A stretch of 45,687 nucleotides of DNA from positions 1-45,687 of the forward strand of contig NZ_JAJUFQ010000030.1 of NCBI RefSeq assembly GCF_029263665.1. Reading direction: 5' to 3'. The position numbers were made by a program, and so were the translations under genes. The stretch comes from Halomonas sp. Lineage in GTDB: Bacteria; Pseudomonadota; Gammaproteobacteria; Pseudomonadales; Halomonadaceae. This document shows positions 7,941-16,802 of the stretch, one piece after another. The stretch's first letter is position 1, and the number at the start of each line of letters is the position of its first letter. The notes beneath the pieces are model-generated. The model did no database searches, was not told where the DNA came from, and saw only the letters and a list, made by a program, of their open reading frames with translations.

Positions 7941-9131
7941 TCAGTCACGAAAGACACGAACGCCCAAGGCCTTGAGATAGGACGTCTCGGGAATCGCCGG
8001 GTGCACCGGATGGTCCGGCCCCTGATGACCCTGGAACAGAATCTGGCCCTGTCGATCCTGGTGCCGGATGGCCCCACGCACGACTTCCGTGAGTCGCTCA
8101 CTCGCCAGGTGCATGGAGCAGGACGCGGACAACAACAGGCCATCACGCCCCAGCAGACGCATGGCAGCACGGTTCAACTTGGCATAGGCTCGTTCGCCAT
8201 TGGGGATATCCTTGCGCTTCTTGATGAACGCCGGGGGATCAAGAATCACTACATCGAACTGCTCACCTTCCGCCTTGAGCGCGGTAAGCACATCGAAAGC
8301 ATCGCCCTGCCCCACAGCCACCTGTTCATGCAGACCATTGAGCGCAGCATTCTCGGCAACGCGATCCAGCGCCGTCGCACTGGCATCCACGCACAGGACT
8401 TCACTGGCACCGTGAGCTGCGGCCTGAATACCCCAACCTCCAACATAACTGAAGAGGTCCAGCACACGCTTGCCGGCTACCTGCTGATTGAGCCAGGCAC
8501 GGTTGACGCGGTGATCATAGAACCAACCCGTCTTCTGGCCATCGATTACCGCCGCAGCAAAGTTGACCCCGTTCTCCCTGAGCAGAACCTGATCCGGCAG
8601 CTCGCCCTTGATCACCACCACATCCTGGTCGAGGCCTTCCTGGCGACGGCCGCTGGTATCATTACGCAGCACCACGCAGGATGGCTTGATAACCTTGTCC
8701 AGGGCATCCAGCAGCTCATCCTTCACCGCCTCCATACCAGCTGTATTGAGCTGCACGACCAGCACATCGCCAAAACGATCGATCACCAGACCAGGAAGCA
8801 GGTCACCTTCACCATGTACCAGGCGGTAATATGGCTCGGAAAACATGCGCTGACGCAGCGACAGGGCCTGATTGAGACGATGAACCAGCAAGGAGCGATC
8901 CAGGCGCATGCTCGGATCACGCGATACGATGCGCGCACAGATCAACGAGTTGGGATTGACGTAGGCCAGCCCCATTGGCTTGCCGTTGGCAGCCTCAACA
9001 ATCGCCTGCTCACCAGTCTGAAAACCCTTGAGCGGCGTTTCGGCAATATCGATCTCGTTGGAGTACAGCCATAGATGGCCTGCCTTGAGGCGGCGGTCGG
9101 CATTCTTTTTCAAGCGCAGTGAGCGGGTCAC
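7941..9131 (-). CDS. rlmI: 23S rRNA (cytosine-1962 C5) methyltransferase
   Basis: 396 aa, the same length as E. coli RlmI. An N-terminal PUA domain (LRLKKNADRRLKAGHLWLYSNEI) is followed by a Rossmann methyltransferase. The SAM motif VLDLFSYVGGWGIQAA, DPPAF and the SCSMH motif with the catalytic cysteine are all visible. The start is GTG at 9131; the resulting N-terminus (TRSLRLKKNADRR) closely follows pseudomonad RlmI. The upstream ribosome site is weak (GAGAATT). It follows mutM by 39 bp on the same strand. Confidence 0.9.
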   Translation of the reverse strand: MTRSLRLKKNADRRLKAGHLWLYSNEIDIAETPLKGFQTGEQAIVEAANGKPMGLAYVNPNSLICARIVSRDPSMRLDRSLLVHRLNQALSLRQRMFSEPYYRLVHGEGDLLPGLVIDRFGDVLVVQLNTAGMEAVKDELLDALDKVIKPSCVVLRNDTSGRRQEGLDQDVVVIKGELPDQVLLRENGVNFAAAVIDGQKTGWFYDHRVNRAWLNQQVAGKRVLDLFSYVGGWGIQAAAHGASEVLCVDASATALDRVAENAALNGLHEQVAVGQGDAFDVLTALKAEGEQFDVVILDPPAFIKKRKDIPNGERAYAKLNRAAMRLLGRDGLLLSASCSMHLASERLTEVVRGAIRHQDRQGQILFQGHQGPDHPVHPAIPETSYLKALGVRVFRD

Positions 9132-9170
9132 GATAGGAATTCTCTCGTACAGGGAATGTGGTGAAGCAAA

Positions 9171-10022
9171 TCAATGCTGACAATGGGGGCAGAACACACT
9201 GGCCCGCTGCCCAAGGGTGACGCGCTTGAGTTCAGCGCCACACTGCTGACAAGGTTGGCCGTCACGGCCGTACACCCGAAGTTTCTGGACAAAGTAACCA
9301 GGCTCGCCTTTACCGCTGACGAAATCCCGCAGCGTCGTTCCTCCCTGGGCAATGGCAGCAGCCAGCACTTCCTTGGCCGCGGCAGCCAGGGCGTCATAGC
9401 GCTCCTGCGAAATACGCCCCGCAGCACGACGGGGATCGATACCGGCCATGAACAGTGCTTCGCTGGCATAGATATTCCCTACCCCGACCACGATAGCGTT
9501 GTCCATCAGGAAAGGCTTGACCGCCATCTTGCGTCCACGAGACAGGTCGAACAGGCGAGAACCATCAAAAGCCTCCGACAATGGCTCAGGACCAAGGCGG
9601 TTCAAGCGCGGATCACCGCCTTGGTCCTGCCGCAACCAGTCGACGAAGCCGAAACGACGTGGGTCTCGGTAACGCAGGATCATCCCGTCTTCGAGTACCA
9701 GATCGACATGATCATGCTTTCCGGGCAACTCACCAAGAGGCACGATTCGCAGGCTGCCAGACATGCCCAGATGCCACAACAGGGTGCCTTTTTCGGTCGC
9801 GCCACACCCATCGATCACTGCCTCGGAAACTATTGGCAGCTTCAGGTACTTGGCACGCCGAGCGATAGTGCCAATACGACTCCCTACCAGACGTTCAGAC
9901 AGATCATCAGGCACCGGCACGCGCAAGCGCGACTCGCGCACGATCACCTCACGAACCTCTCTCCCCTCCACATGCGGAGCGATACCGCGGCGCGTGGTTT
10001 CGACTTCAGGCAGTTCAGGCAT
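9171..10022 (-). CDS. mutM: Formamidopyrimidine-DNA glycosylase
   Basis: Base-excision repair of 8-oxoguanine and FaPy lesions with beta/delta-lyase activity. The N-terminal MPELPEVETTRRGI supplies the catalytic P2/E3, with the conserved lysine in RRAKYLKLP. A C-terminal zinc finger (CQQCG ... CPHC) carries the GQRAS arginine. 283 aa, slightly longer than the usual ~270 because of an insert around residues 66-78 (EAVIDGCGATEKG) before the LLWHLGMSG strand. Position next to rpmG/rpmB/radC is the classical gammaproteobacterial order. Confidence 0.96.
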   Translation of the reverse strand: MPELPEVETTRRGIAPHVEGREVREVIVRESRLRVPVPDDLSERLVGSRIGTIARRAKYLKLPIVSEAVIDGCGATEKGTLLWHLGMSGSLRIVPLGELPGKHDHVDLVLEDGMILRYRDPRRFGFVDWLRQDQGGDPRLNRLGPEPLSEAFDGSRLFDLSRGRKMAVKPFLMDNAIVVGVGNIYASEALFMAGIDPRRAAGRISQERYDALAAAAKEVLAAAIAQGGTTLRDFVSGKGEPGYFVQKLRVYGRDGQPCQQCGAELKRVTLGQRASVFCPHCQH

Positions 10023-10108
10023 GGCAGCGACTTTCCTTTAGGCCTTCACGCAAGAACCCGACGCAAAGGCCGGGTTCCAGGGTAGCACCAGAAGCGTTGG
10101 ATCAAGAA

Positions 10109-10264
10109 TTACTTGATCTTGGCTTCCTTGTACATCACGTGCTTGCGAACAACCGGGTCAAACTTCTTCATTTCAAGCTTGTCCGGAGTGTTACGCTTGT
10201 TCTTGTCGGTGGTGTAAAAATGGCCGGTACCGGCGCTGGACACCATACGAATCTTGTCACGCAT
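10109..10264 (-). CDS. rpmG: Ribosomal protein bL33
   Basis: 51 aa, beginning MRDKIRMVSSAGTGHFYTTD and ending MYKEAKIK, a standard L33. It lacks the zinc-binding CxxC pairs, so it is a zinc-independent (C-minus) form. It lies 31 bp downstream of rpmB in the rpmB-rpmG operon. Confidence 0.97.
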   Translation of the reverse strand: MRDKIRMVSSAGTGHFYTTDKNKRNTPDKLEMKKFDPVVRKHVMYKEAKIK

Positions 10265-10295
10265 CGGAGTTCTCCCGTCTTGGTATTAGCGAAAC

Positions 10296-10532
10296 TTAAA
10301 CGCGCTCACCGCGCTTACGGATATCGCTGAGCACCTCTTCGATGCCCTTCTTGTCGATGATGCGCATGCCCTTGGAGGAAACGCGCAGAGTCACGAAACG
10401 CTTTTCGGACTCCACCCAGAAACGGTGGGTGTGCAGGTTCGGCAAGAAACGACGACGAGTCTTGCGCTGGGAGTGTGAAACATTGTTACCAGTCACCGGG
10501 CGCTTGCCGGTAACCTGACATACTTTGGACAT
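10296..10532 (-). CDS. rpmB: Ribosomal protein bL28
   Basis: 78 aa from the ATG at 10532 (GGAGGC ribosome site just upstream): MSKVCQVTGKRPVTGNNVSH..., ending DIRKRGERV. The reading frame continues open upstream but that extension resembles nothing and lacks its own ribosome site. Large-subunit ribosomal protein co-transcribed with rpmG. No zinc CxxC pair is present, as in other C-minus L28 proteins. Confidence 0.97.
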   Translation of the reverse strand: MSKVCQVTGKRPVTGNNVSHSQRKTRRRFLPNLHTHRFWVESEKRFVTLRVSSKGMRIIDKKGIEEVLSDIRKRGERV

Positions 10533-10941
10533 GAGAGCCTCCAACCGCGTGGCGAGTTGTTCAAAACCTGTCGGGCAAACCGGGAAGGGCGAGGAATGCT
10601 GAGCATCATGACGCTGCATGCACTGCTCATGGTGCCAGCCTCGGTCTACGAATCGCTCCATAAACGTCTGGCCTGCCAATCCTCTAGCCCACGAATAAGC
10701 CCCGTGCTTTTGACCCAAGGGAATTCAAAGGGTGCACTTTATAGCAGATATACGCACCCCTAGCAAGGAAAGCGGTAAACATACACCGCCATTCCCGCAG
10801 GTTGCCAGTTTTTGGAAACATGCTGCTTGGCAACGCAGCACAAGCCGACCGTAAGCGCTGGCACTCACAGTACGGTGATTCGCCCATCCAGGCAGGTGGG
10901 CGATGCTTCCGCTTGTCATCCCCGATGGGGGAAAGCGCGCA
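10533..10941 (-). other. rpmB leader region
   Basis: 409 bp without a gene between radC and rpmB. It holds a well-formed sigma-70 promoter at 10738-10766 and, at its far end, a perfect TATAAT (10946-10941) overlapping the radC stop. Transcription from either would give a 200- or 400-nt untranslated leader, long enough for autogenous control, though I recognise no known ribosomal-protein leader structure. Confidence 0.5.
10738..10766 (-). promoter_or_regulatory. Sigma-70 promoter for rpmB-rpmG
   Basis: On the minus strand TTGCTA (10766-10761), a 17-bp spacer, then TATAAA (10743-10738). A GGGTGC/GCACCC inverted repeat (10730-10735 / 10754-10759) flanks the -10. The predicted start is near 10731, about 200 nt before the rpmB start codon. 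Confidence 0.55.
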
Positions 10942-10946
10942 TTATA
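10941..10946 (-). promoter_or_regulatory. Distal -10 element with GC-rich discriminator
   Basis: A perfect TATAAT on the minus strand is built into the end of radC (TGG TTA TAA T) and is followed by GCGCGC. A GC-rich discriminator is typical of stringently controlled ribosomal promoters. The -35 region is poor, so this may be weak or activator-dependent. Confidence 0.35.
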
Positions 10947-11616
10947 ACCAACCTCTTTCGGCAAAAGACACCACTTCGGCATCTCCCACCACGAAATGGT
11001 CCAGCACGCGAATGTCGAAAAGCCCCAGCGCTTCGCGCAGGCGCTCGGTAATACGACGGTCGGCGTCACTCGGCTCCGCCACGCCGGAAGGGTGGTTATG
11101 AGCCAGAATCAAGGCACCCGCGCCTATCGCCAGAGCACGCTTGACCACCTCCCTAGGATAGACGGACGCACTATCCAGAGTGCCATGAAATAGAATTTCG
11201 AAACGAATGATACGGTGCTGGCTATCAAGAAAGATGGCGGCGAAGGCTTCATGATCAAGGTGGCGCAACTGGGCTGCCAGATAGGTGCGCACCTTGGCAG
11301 GAGAGGTCAGGGCATCCCCTTTGTGCAATTGGCTTTCCAGGTGGCGACGGCACATCTCCATGGATGCCTGGAGCTGTACATAAGCGGCCGTTCCCAGCCC
11401 CCGCTGGGCACAGACCTCGTCCCTTCCTGCTTCCAGCAAGGAGCGCAACCCGCCAAAGGCCACCAGCACATCGCGGGCCAGATCCACTGCCGAACGCCCG
11501 CGAACACCGACCCTCAACAGAATCGCCAGCAGCTCCGCATCCGACAGTGCGCCAGCACCAAGGCTCATCAACTTTTCCCGAGGGCGCTCTCCCTCTGGCC
11601 AATGACGTATCGACAT
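10942..11616 (-). CDS. radC: RadC family JAB/MPN-domain protein
   Basis: 224 aa from the ATG at 11616, which has AAGGAG 6 nt upstream; a longer in-frame start at 11682 lacks support. The N-terminal helix-hairpin-helix region (LMSLGAGALSDAELLAILLR) is followed by a JAB1/MPN metalloprotease-like domain with the zinc motif HNHPSG...PSDAD. Despite its name, a role in DNA repair is not established for the family. It is divergent from coaBC across 173 bp. Confidence 0.93.
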   Translation of the reverse strand: MSIRHWPEGERPREKLMSLGAGALSDAELLAILLRVGVRGRSAVDLARDVLVAFGGLRSLLEAGRDEVCAQRGLGTAAYVQLQASMEMCRRHLESQLHKGDALTSPAKVRTYLAAQLRHLDHEAFAAIFLDSQHRIIRFEILFHGTLDSASVYPREVVKRALAIGAGALILAHNHPSGVAEPSDADRRITERLREALGLFDIRVLDHFVVGDAEVVSFAERGWL

Positions 11617-11789
11617 CCATGTCTCCTTTTCATCCTTCTCGCACTTATTTCCTGCCTGTATCAACATCTCCCTGTCTTGCACGAGTTAATTTACCTGCCA
11701 ACAAAGCGTGTATCAGCTCGCGTGCGCGGCTACGCATGATCTTGTGTACGGTGGTAAGGTAGAGCCTGAATCATTGTGCGGAATCATCC

Positions 11790-13082
11790 ATGTCATCATC
11801 CTCACCATTCTTCTCCCCGTCGCACCCGGGACAGCGCATTCTTCTCGGCATCAGCGCGGGTATTGCTGCCTACAAGAGCGCCTTACTGGCCCGCTTGCTG
11901 GTCCAGGCGGGGTGTGAAGTCCAGGTGGTCATGACGGAAGGGGCGCAAGCATTTATTACGCCGCTGACATTGCAGGCCCTGACAGGACGAGCAGTACGCA
12001 CCTCCCTGCTTGACCCTGCCGCCGAGCTGGGCATGGGCCACATTGAGCTGGCCCGTTGGGCCGAACGTATTGTGATTGCACCGGCAACTGCCGATCTCAT
12101 GGCTCGCCTGTCTCATGGTATGGCCGATGATCTGCTCACAACACTGTGCCTTGCCAGCGATGCAGACAAGATTCTGGCTCCCGCCATGAACCAGGCAATG
12201 TGGCGTAACCCGGCTACTCAGCGCAACGCTCGACAGTTGCATCAGGACGGCTGGACGTTGCTGGGTCCCGATCAGGGTGACCAGGCCTGTGGCGACATTG
12301 GGCCAGGACGCATGATGGAACCGGAGGCGATCGCGGCCTTCCTGCTGGGCCACACGCAAGCGGAGACGCCGGAGAAAATCAGCCCTCCCTTCTGCTCCAC
12401 TGAAGGTCAGGGCATTCATATCGTGATTACCGCAGGCCCGACCCGCGAGCCACTGGACCCGGTGCGCTACCTGTCCAATCACAGCTCAGGCAAGATGGGC
12501 TTTGCTCTGGCCGAAGCGGCAGTGGCCAGTGGTGCGCGAGTTACCCTGATTGCAGGCCCGGTGAATTTGCCAACTCCAGCAGGCGTCACCCGCCTGGATG
12601 TGGAAAGCGCGGTACAGATGCTGGATACCGCTGAAGGCTTGATAGATACCTGTGACATCTTTATCGGCTGTGCTGCTGTGGCCGATTATCGCGCTGAATC
12701 TCCCGCCGAACACAAGATCAAGAAACAGGATCATCAACAAGAACTGACGCTGCGCCTGATCAAGAATCCCGATATCATCGCCACCCTGGCAGCCCGTCCC
12801 GACAGCCCGATCATGGTCGGTTTTGCCGCCGAAACCCGGGATGTCGTGGCCTATGCCCAGGACAAGCTCAAGCGCAAGGGGCTGGACATGATCGTGGCCA
12901 ACGACGTGTCTGCCGAACAGATGCAACAGGGCCTGGGCTTTGGCGGTGACCGTAATGCCGCCACGCTGATCTGGCGTCAGGGCGAGGACATTCTTACCCA
13001 GGACGAACCAGCTCAGGACAAGACTCAACTCGCCAGCAAAGTGATTTCCCAGGCCCTCAAGTGCCTGGAGCTGTCTTCCTGA
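11790..13082 (+). CDS. coaBC: Bifunctional phosphopantothenoylcysteine decarboxylase/synthetase
   Basis: Two consecutive steps of coenzyme A synthesis. The N-terminal flavoprotein CoaC domain shows GISAGIAAYKSA, GHIELARWAE with the catalytic histidine, and the PAMN substrate clamp. The C-terminal CoaB domain shows ITAGPTREPLDPVRYLSNHSSGKMG, AAVADYR, HKIKK and VGFAAET. 430 aa, slightly longer than average through an N-terminal Ser/Pro-rich extension and a linker near 187-205. First gene of a plus-strand cluster with dut 21 bp downstream. Confidence 0.95.
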   Translation: MSSSSPFFSPSHPGQRILLGISAGIAAYKSALLARLLVQAGCEVQVVMTEGAQAFITPLTLQALTGRAVRTSLLDPAAELGMGHIELARWAERIVIAPATADLMARLSHGMADDLLTTLCLASDADKILAPAMNQAMWRNPATQRNARQLHQDGWTLLGPDQGDQACGDIGPGRMMEPEAIAAFLLGHTQAETPEKISPPFCSTEGQGIHIVITAGPTREPLDPVRYLSNHSSGKMGFALAEAAVASGARVTLIAGPVNLPTPAGVTRLDVESAVQMLDTAEGLIDTCDIFIGCAAVADYRAESPAEHKIKKQDHQQELTLRLIKNPDIIATLAARPDSPIMVGFAAETRDVVAYAQDKLKRKGLDMIVANDVSAEQMQQGLGFGGDRNAATLIWRQGEDILTQDEPAQDKTQLASKVISQALKCLELSS

Positions 13083-13103
13083 TCCGCTTTCCAAGGATTT
13101 ATC

Positions 13104-13571
13104 ATGCACCCTTCTTCCTCTCGCCCTCAGTTGGCTGTCAAAGTGCTCGACCAGCGTATTCTCGATCGCATGCCCCGCTATGCCACCAATGGTTCTGCAG
13201 GCATGGACCTGCATGCCCTGCTCGATGAGCCTCTGACACTCTCTCCGGGTGACTGCCAACTGGTACGTACCGGGCTTGCCATTCACATCGCCGACCCTGG
13301 CCTCGCCGGCATGGTCTTGCCGCGCTCAGGGCTTGGCCACAAACACGGTATCGTACTCGGCAATCTGGTTGGCCTGATTGATTCCGACTACCAGGGAGAA
13401 CTGATGGTGTCGGTGTGGAACCGCGGTCAGACCACTTTCACCCTGGAGCCTTTCGAGCGCCTGGCGCAATATGTTCTGGTTCCTGTGGTCCAGGCAGAAC
13501 TGGAAGTGGTCGAGGATTTCGACCAGAGCCAGCGTGGCAGTGGTGGTTTTGGCAGCTCTGGAAGGCACTGA
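13104..13571 (+). CDS. dut: Deoxyuridine 5'-triphosphate nucleotidohydrolase
   Basis: Hydrolyses dUTP to dUMP and pyrophosphate, keeping uracil out of DNA. 155 aa with the trimeric dUTPase motifs in order: NGSAGMDLHA, PRSGLGHKHGIVL, GLIDSDYQGEL with the catalytic Asp, FERLAQYVLVPV, and the C-terminal P-loop-like RGSGGFGSSGR. AAGGA 7 nt before the ATG. The coaBC-dut pairing is conserved in gammaproteobacteria. Confidence 0.97.
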   Translation: MHPSSSRPQLAVKVLDQRILDRMPRYATNGSAGMDLHALLDEPLTLSPGDCQLVRTGLAIHIADPGLAGMVLPRSGLGHKHGIVLGNLVGLIDSDYQGELMVSVWNRGQTTFTLEPFERLAQYVLVPVVQAELEVVEDFDQSQRGSGGFGSSGRH

Positions 13572-13616
13572 CACCGACACCGGTGACTAGCCAGCATTAT
13601 CAGGAAGGCTCTCGTT

Positions 13617-15002
13617 ATGACTCAGGTCCCCGCCACCATCTTTCGTGCCTACGACATTCGAGGCATCGTCGATGACACCCTTAATGAAGCCAGTGTCGAA
13701 CTCATCGGCCAAGCCATTGGCAGCGAAGCACAGGACCGCGGTGAGAATCGTATCGTTGTCGCCAGAGACGGGCGTCTTTCCGGCCCACGTCTGCTGCCAG
13801 CCCTGATCAGAGGACTCATCGCCAGTGGTTGTGATGTCATCGATATCGGCATGGTGCCGACACCAGTGCTGTACTTTGCCACCCACACACTTGATGGCAC
13901 CACGTCAGGCGTGATGCTGACCGGCAGTCATAATCCGCCGGACTACAATGGTCTGAAGGTGGTACTTGGCGGCGAGGCACTTTGTGGCAATGCCATCAGT
14001 GCACTCCATGAGCGCATTCAGCGCGCCGACCTGCGCTCGGGGACAGGCAGCGTAAGTCAGCATGACATGCGCCAGGCCTATCTGGATCGCATCACCAGTG
14101 ACATCGAGATAGGTCGCCACCTCAAGGCAGTGGTGGATTGCGGCAATGGTGTGGCAGGCGAGCTTGGCCCAACATTGATCAAGGCCCTGGGTATCGATAC
14201 CGTTGCATTGTTCGATGACATCGACGGCGCCTTCCCCAACCATCACCCGGATCCTGGCAAGCCCGAGAATCTCGAGGATCTGGCCAGGGCAGTAGCTGAA
14301 CATCAAGCGGATATTGGCCTGGCCTTCGATGGTGATGGCGATCGCCTCGGGGTGATCACCCCCAAGGGCCGCATGATCTATCCTGATCATCTGCTGATGG
14401 CCTTCGCTGAGGACATGCTTTCTCGCAACCCGGGAGCTCGCGTCATCTTCGATATCAAATGCACAGGCAAGCTGATCGAGTTCATCGAAAATGCTGGCGG
14501 TACTCCAGAGATGTGGCGCACAGGCCATTCTCTGATCAAGGCGCGCATGAAGGAGACCGGCGCTCTGCTAGGCGGGGAAATGAGCGGCCACATCTTCTTC
14601 AAGGAACGCTGGTATGGTTTTGACGATGGCCTATACAGTGCTGCCCGCTTGCTGGAGGCCCTGACCCAATTCAGTGGTGATGCCGATGCCTTCTTCGAAC
14701 GCTACCCGCAAAACGTGAGCACGCCAGAGATCAATGTCAGTGTCACTGACGAGACCAAGTTCGATCTGGCCGAACGCCTGGCACGCGAAGGTGACTTCGG
14801 CAGTGATGGGGTCAAGACTACACTCGACGGCATTCGTGTGGACTACACCGATGGCTGGGGCCTGTGTCGAGCCTCAAATACAACACCCGCGCTCGTGTTA
14901 CGTTTCGAAGGCAGGGACCAAGCAGCCCTCGATAGTATTCGCGCCCGTTTCACCCGCGCACTCAACAAGGTGGATCCTGGACTGGTACTGCCCAGTAACT
15001 GA
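13617..15002 (+). CDS. algC: Phosphomannomutase/phosphoglucomutase
   Basis: Alpha-D-phosphohexomutase interconverting 6- and 1-phosphates of mannose and glucose for exopolysaccharide/LPS precursors. 461 aa, near the 463 of Pseudomonas AlgC. The phosphoserine loop TGSHNPPDYNG has S104, the metal loop DGDGD is at 238-242, the sugar-specificity loop is GEMSGHIFF, and the phosphate-binding loop is RASNTTP. It lies 45 bp after dut with its own ribosome site (AGGAAGG). Confidence 0.95.
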   Translation: MTQVPATIFRAYDIRGIVDDTLNEASVELIGQAIGSEAQDRGENRIVVARDGRLSGPRLLPALIRGLIASGCDVIDIGMVPTPVLYFATHTLDGTTSGVMLTGSHNPPDYNGLKVVLGGEALCGNAISALHERIQRADLRSGTGSVSQHDMRQAYLDRITSDIEIGRHLKAVVDCGNGVAGELGPTLIKALGIDTVALFDDIDGAFPNHHPDPGKPENLEDLARAVAEHQADIGLAFDGDGDRLGVITPKGRMIYPDHLLMAFAEDMLSRNPGARVIFDIKCTGKLIEFIENAGGTPEMWRTGHSLIKARMKETGALLGGEMSGHIFFKERWYGFDDGLYSAARLLEALTQFSGDADAFFERYPQNVSTPEINVSVTDETKFDLAERLAREGDFGSDGVKTTLDGIRVDYTDGWGLCRASNTTPALVLRFEGRDQAALDSIRARFTRALNKVDPGLVLPSN

Positions 15003-15081
15003 TCCCGAATGGGTGTGAAGAGACATCATGTCAGGCCTTTTCACACACCCTCAGTATCATCGACAAGGAGATATCACGCTC

Positions 15082-15993
15082 ATGAGCGAACAGGCCCGCG
15101 ATCCGCGCCTGGTAGTGGAAGTCCTCTCTGAGGCTCTCCCTTATATCCAGCGCTTTTCCGGCAAGACTGTCGTGGTCAAGTATGGCGGTAATGCCATGAC
15201 CGAAGACGCTCTGATAGATTCCTTTGCCCGCGACATGGTGTTGATGAAAGAAGTTGGTATCAACCCTGTTGTGGTCCATGGCGGGGGGCCACAGATTGGC
15301 GAGCTGCTGGAAAAGCTCAATATCGAGTCGCGTTTCGTCGGCGGCATGCGCGTCACCGATGCCGAAACCATGGACGTGGTAGAGATGGTGCTGGGAGGAC
15401 TGGTCAATAAGGATATCGTCAACCAGATCAACCAGTGTGGCGGCAAGGCCATCGGCCTGACCGGCAAGGATGGCAGCCAGATCCGCGCCCGCAAGCTCAA
15501 GGTCGAGCACCAGAGCCCGGAGATGACGGCTCCCGAGATCATCGACATCGGTCATGTGGGCGAAGTGGAACACGTCTCCACCGATCTGATCGAAATGCTG
15601 ACTGCCCGCGACTTCATTCCAGTCATTGCTCCCATTGGCGTGGATGCCGATGGACGCAGCTATAACATCAACGCAGACCTGGTTGCCGGCAAGGTGGCCG
15701 AAGCACTGAATGCCGAAAAGCTGATGTTGCTGACCAATGTCGCCGGCCTGATGGATAAGCAAGGCGAAGTGATGACAGGGCTGACTACCGCACAGGTCGA
15801 CGAGCTGATCGCCGATGGCACGATCTATGGCGGCATGTTGCCGAAGATTCGCTGCGCACTGGATGCCGTTAAAGGAGGCGTGATCAGCTCTCACATCGTT
15901 GATGGCCGAGTACCCCATGCCACCCTGCTCGAAATCTTCACTAATGCCGGGGTCGGCACACTGATAACCAACCATCAGGAAAGTATTGCCTGA
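15082..15993 (+). CDS. argB: N-acetylglutamate kinase
   Basis: Second step of arginine synthesis. The start is taken at 15082 (MSEQARDPRLVVEVLSEALP) by alignment with pseudomonad ArgB and AAGGAG about 11 nt upstream; an in-frame ATG at 15028 would add 18 unrelated residues. The 303-aa product shows VVKYGGNAM, VVHGGGPQIGELL, the substrate segment RFVGGMRVTD, YNINADLVAGKVAEAL and GTIYGGMLPKIRCAL. An N-terminal helix ahead of the kinase core is the usual mark of arginine-inhibited hexameric enzymes, so feedback inhibition is likely. Confidence 0.95.
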   Translation: MSEQARDPRLVVEVLSEALPYIQRFSGKTVVVKYGGNAMTEDALIDSFARDMVLMKEVGINPVVVHGGGPQIGELLEKLNIESRFVGGMRVTDAETMDVVEMVLGGLVNKDIVNQINQCGGKAIGLTGKDGSQIRARKLKVEHQSPEMTAPEIIDIGHVGEVEHVSTDLIEMLTARDFIPVIAPIGVDADGRSYNINADLVAGKVAEALNAEKLMLLTNVAGLMDKQGEVMTGLTTAQVDELIADGTIYGGMLPKIRCALDAVKGGVISSHIVDGRVPHATLLEIFTNAGVGTLITNHQESIA

Positions 15994-16029
15994 TACACTC
16001 CATCCGTAGCTGACATTCAGGCACGGATT

Positions 16030-16055
16030 GATGACCCACATTCATGTGGGTCATC
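16030..16055. repeat. 11-bp perfect inverted repeat between argB and slmA
   Basis: GATGACCCACA-TTCA-TGTGGGTCATC. No T-run follows on either strand, so it is a poor intrinsic terminator, though it could end the argB message or serve as an operator ahead of slmA (92 bp upstream of its core start region). It does not match the known E. coli SlmA-binding consensus (GTGAGTACTCAC). Confidence 0.5.
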
Positions 16056-16121
16056 ACGACCAGGGAACTCGAGTAACTGGCTCAGACCAGTAACGTCACC
16101 ACGATAAAAGAACTCAATATC

Positions 16122-16733
16122 ATGACGCAGGCAAGCACCCCACCCAGCCGCAGGGACCAGATTCTCCAGGCGCTGGCATTGATGCTGGAGGAAGACAGCG
16201 GCAAGCGCATCACTATCGCGGCCCTGGCACGCCAGGTCGGCGTTTCTGAAGCGGCCTTGTATCGCCACTTCCCAAGCAAGGCTCGCATGTACGAGGGGCT
16301 GATAAGCTTTATCGAAGAGACGCTGTTCGAGCGCATCAACCGGATTCTCGACGACCACCAGGAGGCACTGACACGCTGCCAGTGCATCATGACACTGGTG
16401 CTGGCCTTTGCCGAGAAGAATCCCGGACTGTCACGATTGCTTGGGGGCGACGTACTGACCGGTGAGACGGCACGCTTGAGGCAACGCATTCACCAACTGT
16501 TCGAGCGCCTCGAAACGCAGTTCAAGCAAATTCTGCGTGAGGCGGAGCTACGTGAAGGACGGCGGCCAGCAATTCCCGCCAGTGCGGGCGCCAACCTGCT
16601 GACAGTACAGATCGAAGGCCGTATCGCCCAGTATGTGCGCAGTGACTATCGTCATCGCCCCACCGAGCACTGGGAAGACCAGTGGGCAGCCCTGTCGTCT
16701 CAATTGCTGCGTGATGCCCCGGTTACCGCCTGA
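16122..16733 (+). CDS. slmA: Nucleoid occlusion factor SlmA
   Basis: TetR-fold DNA-binding protein that, when bound to chromosomal sites, antagonises FtsZ polymerisation over the nucleoid. 203 aa with the diagnostic N-terminal SRRDQILQALALMLE, HTH (ITIAALARQVGVSEAALYRHFPSKARMYEGLI) and FAEKNPGLSRLL, all very close to E. coli SlmA. Location after coaBC-dut is conserved. The ribosome site is weak (AAGAA). Confidence 0.93.
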   Translation: MTQASTPPSRRDQILQALALMLEEDSGKRITIAALARQVGVSEAALYRHFPSKARMYEGLISFIEETLFERINRILDDHQEALTRCQCIMTLVLAFAEKNPGLSRLLGGDVLTGETARLRQRIHQLFERLETQFKQILREAELREGRRPAIPASAGANLLTVQIEGRIAQYVRSDYRHRPTEHWEDQWAALSSQLLRDAPVTA

Positions 16734-16743
16734 GAATGTCCAC

Positions 16744-16795
16744 TCGGCCCTACCCCTCCCCGCATGGCGATTTTGGCCATTGAGGGGTAGGCCGA
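16744..16795. terminator. Large hairpin between convergent slmA and GNAT genes
   Basis: TCGGCC + TACCCCTC (16744-16749, 16751-16758) pair with GAGGGGTA + GGCCGA (16782-16795), leaving one bulged C. A nested ATGGC/GCCAT stem sits inside. It is placed exactly between two converging genes and could stop transcription from both sides, but neither flank has a long T-run. Confidence 0.5.
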
Positions 16796-16802
16796 TCCAG
16801 AC

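Noticed and set aside
7587..9074. 495-codon open frame on the plus strand
   Set aside because: Antisense to rlmI and the DUF2007 gene; no domain, no ribosome site.
10533..10718. In-frame upstream extension of rpmB
   Set aside because: L28 starts at MSKVCQ with a good ribosome site; the extension matches nothing.
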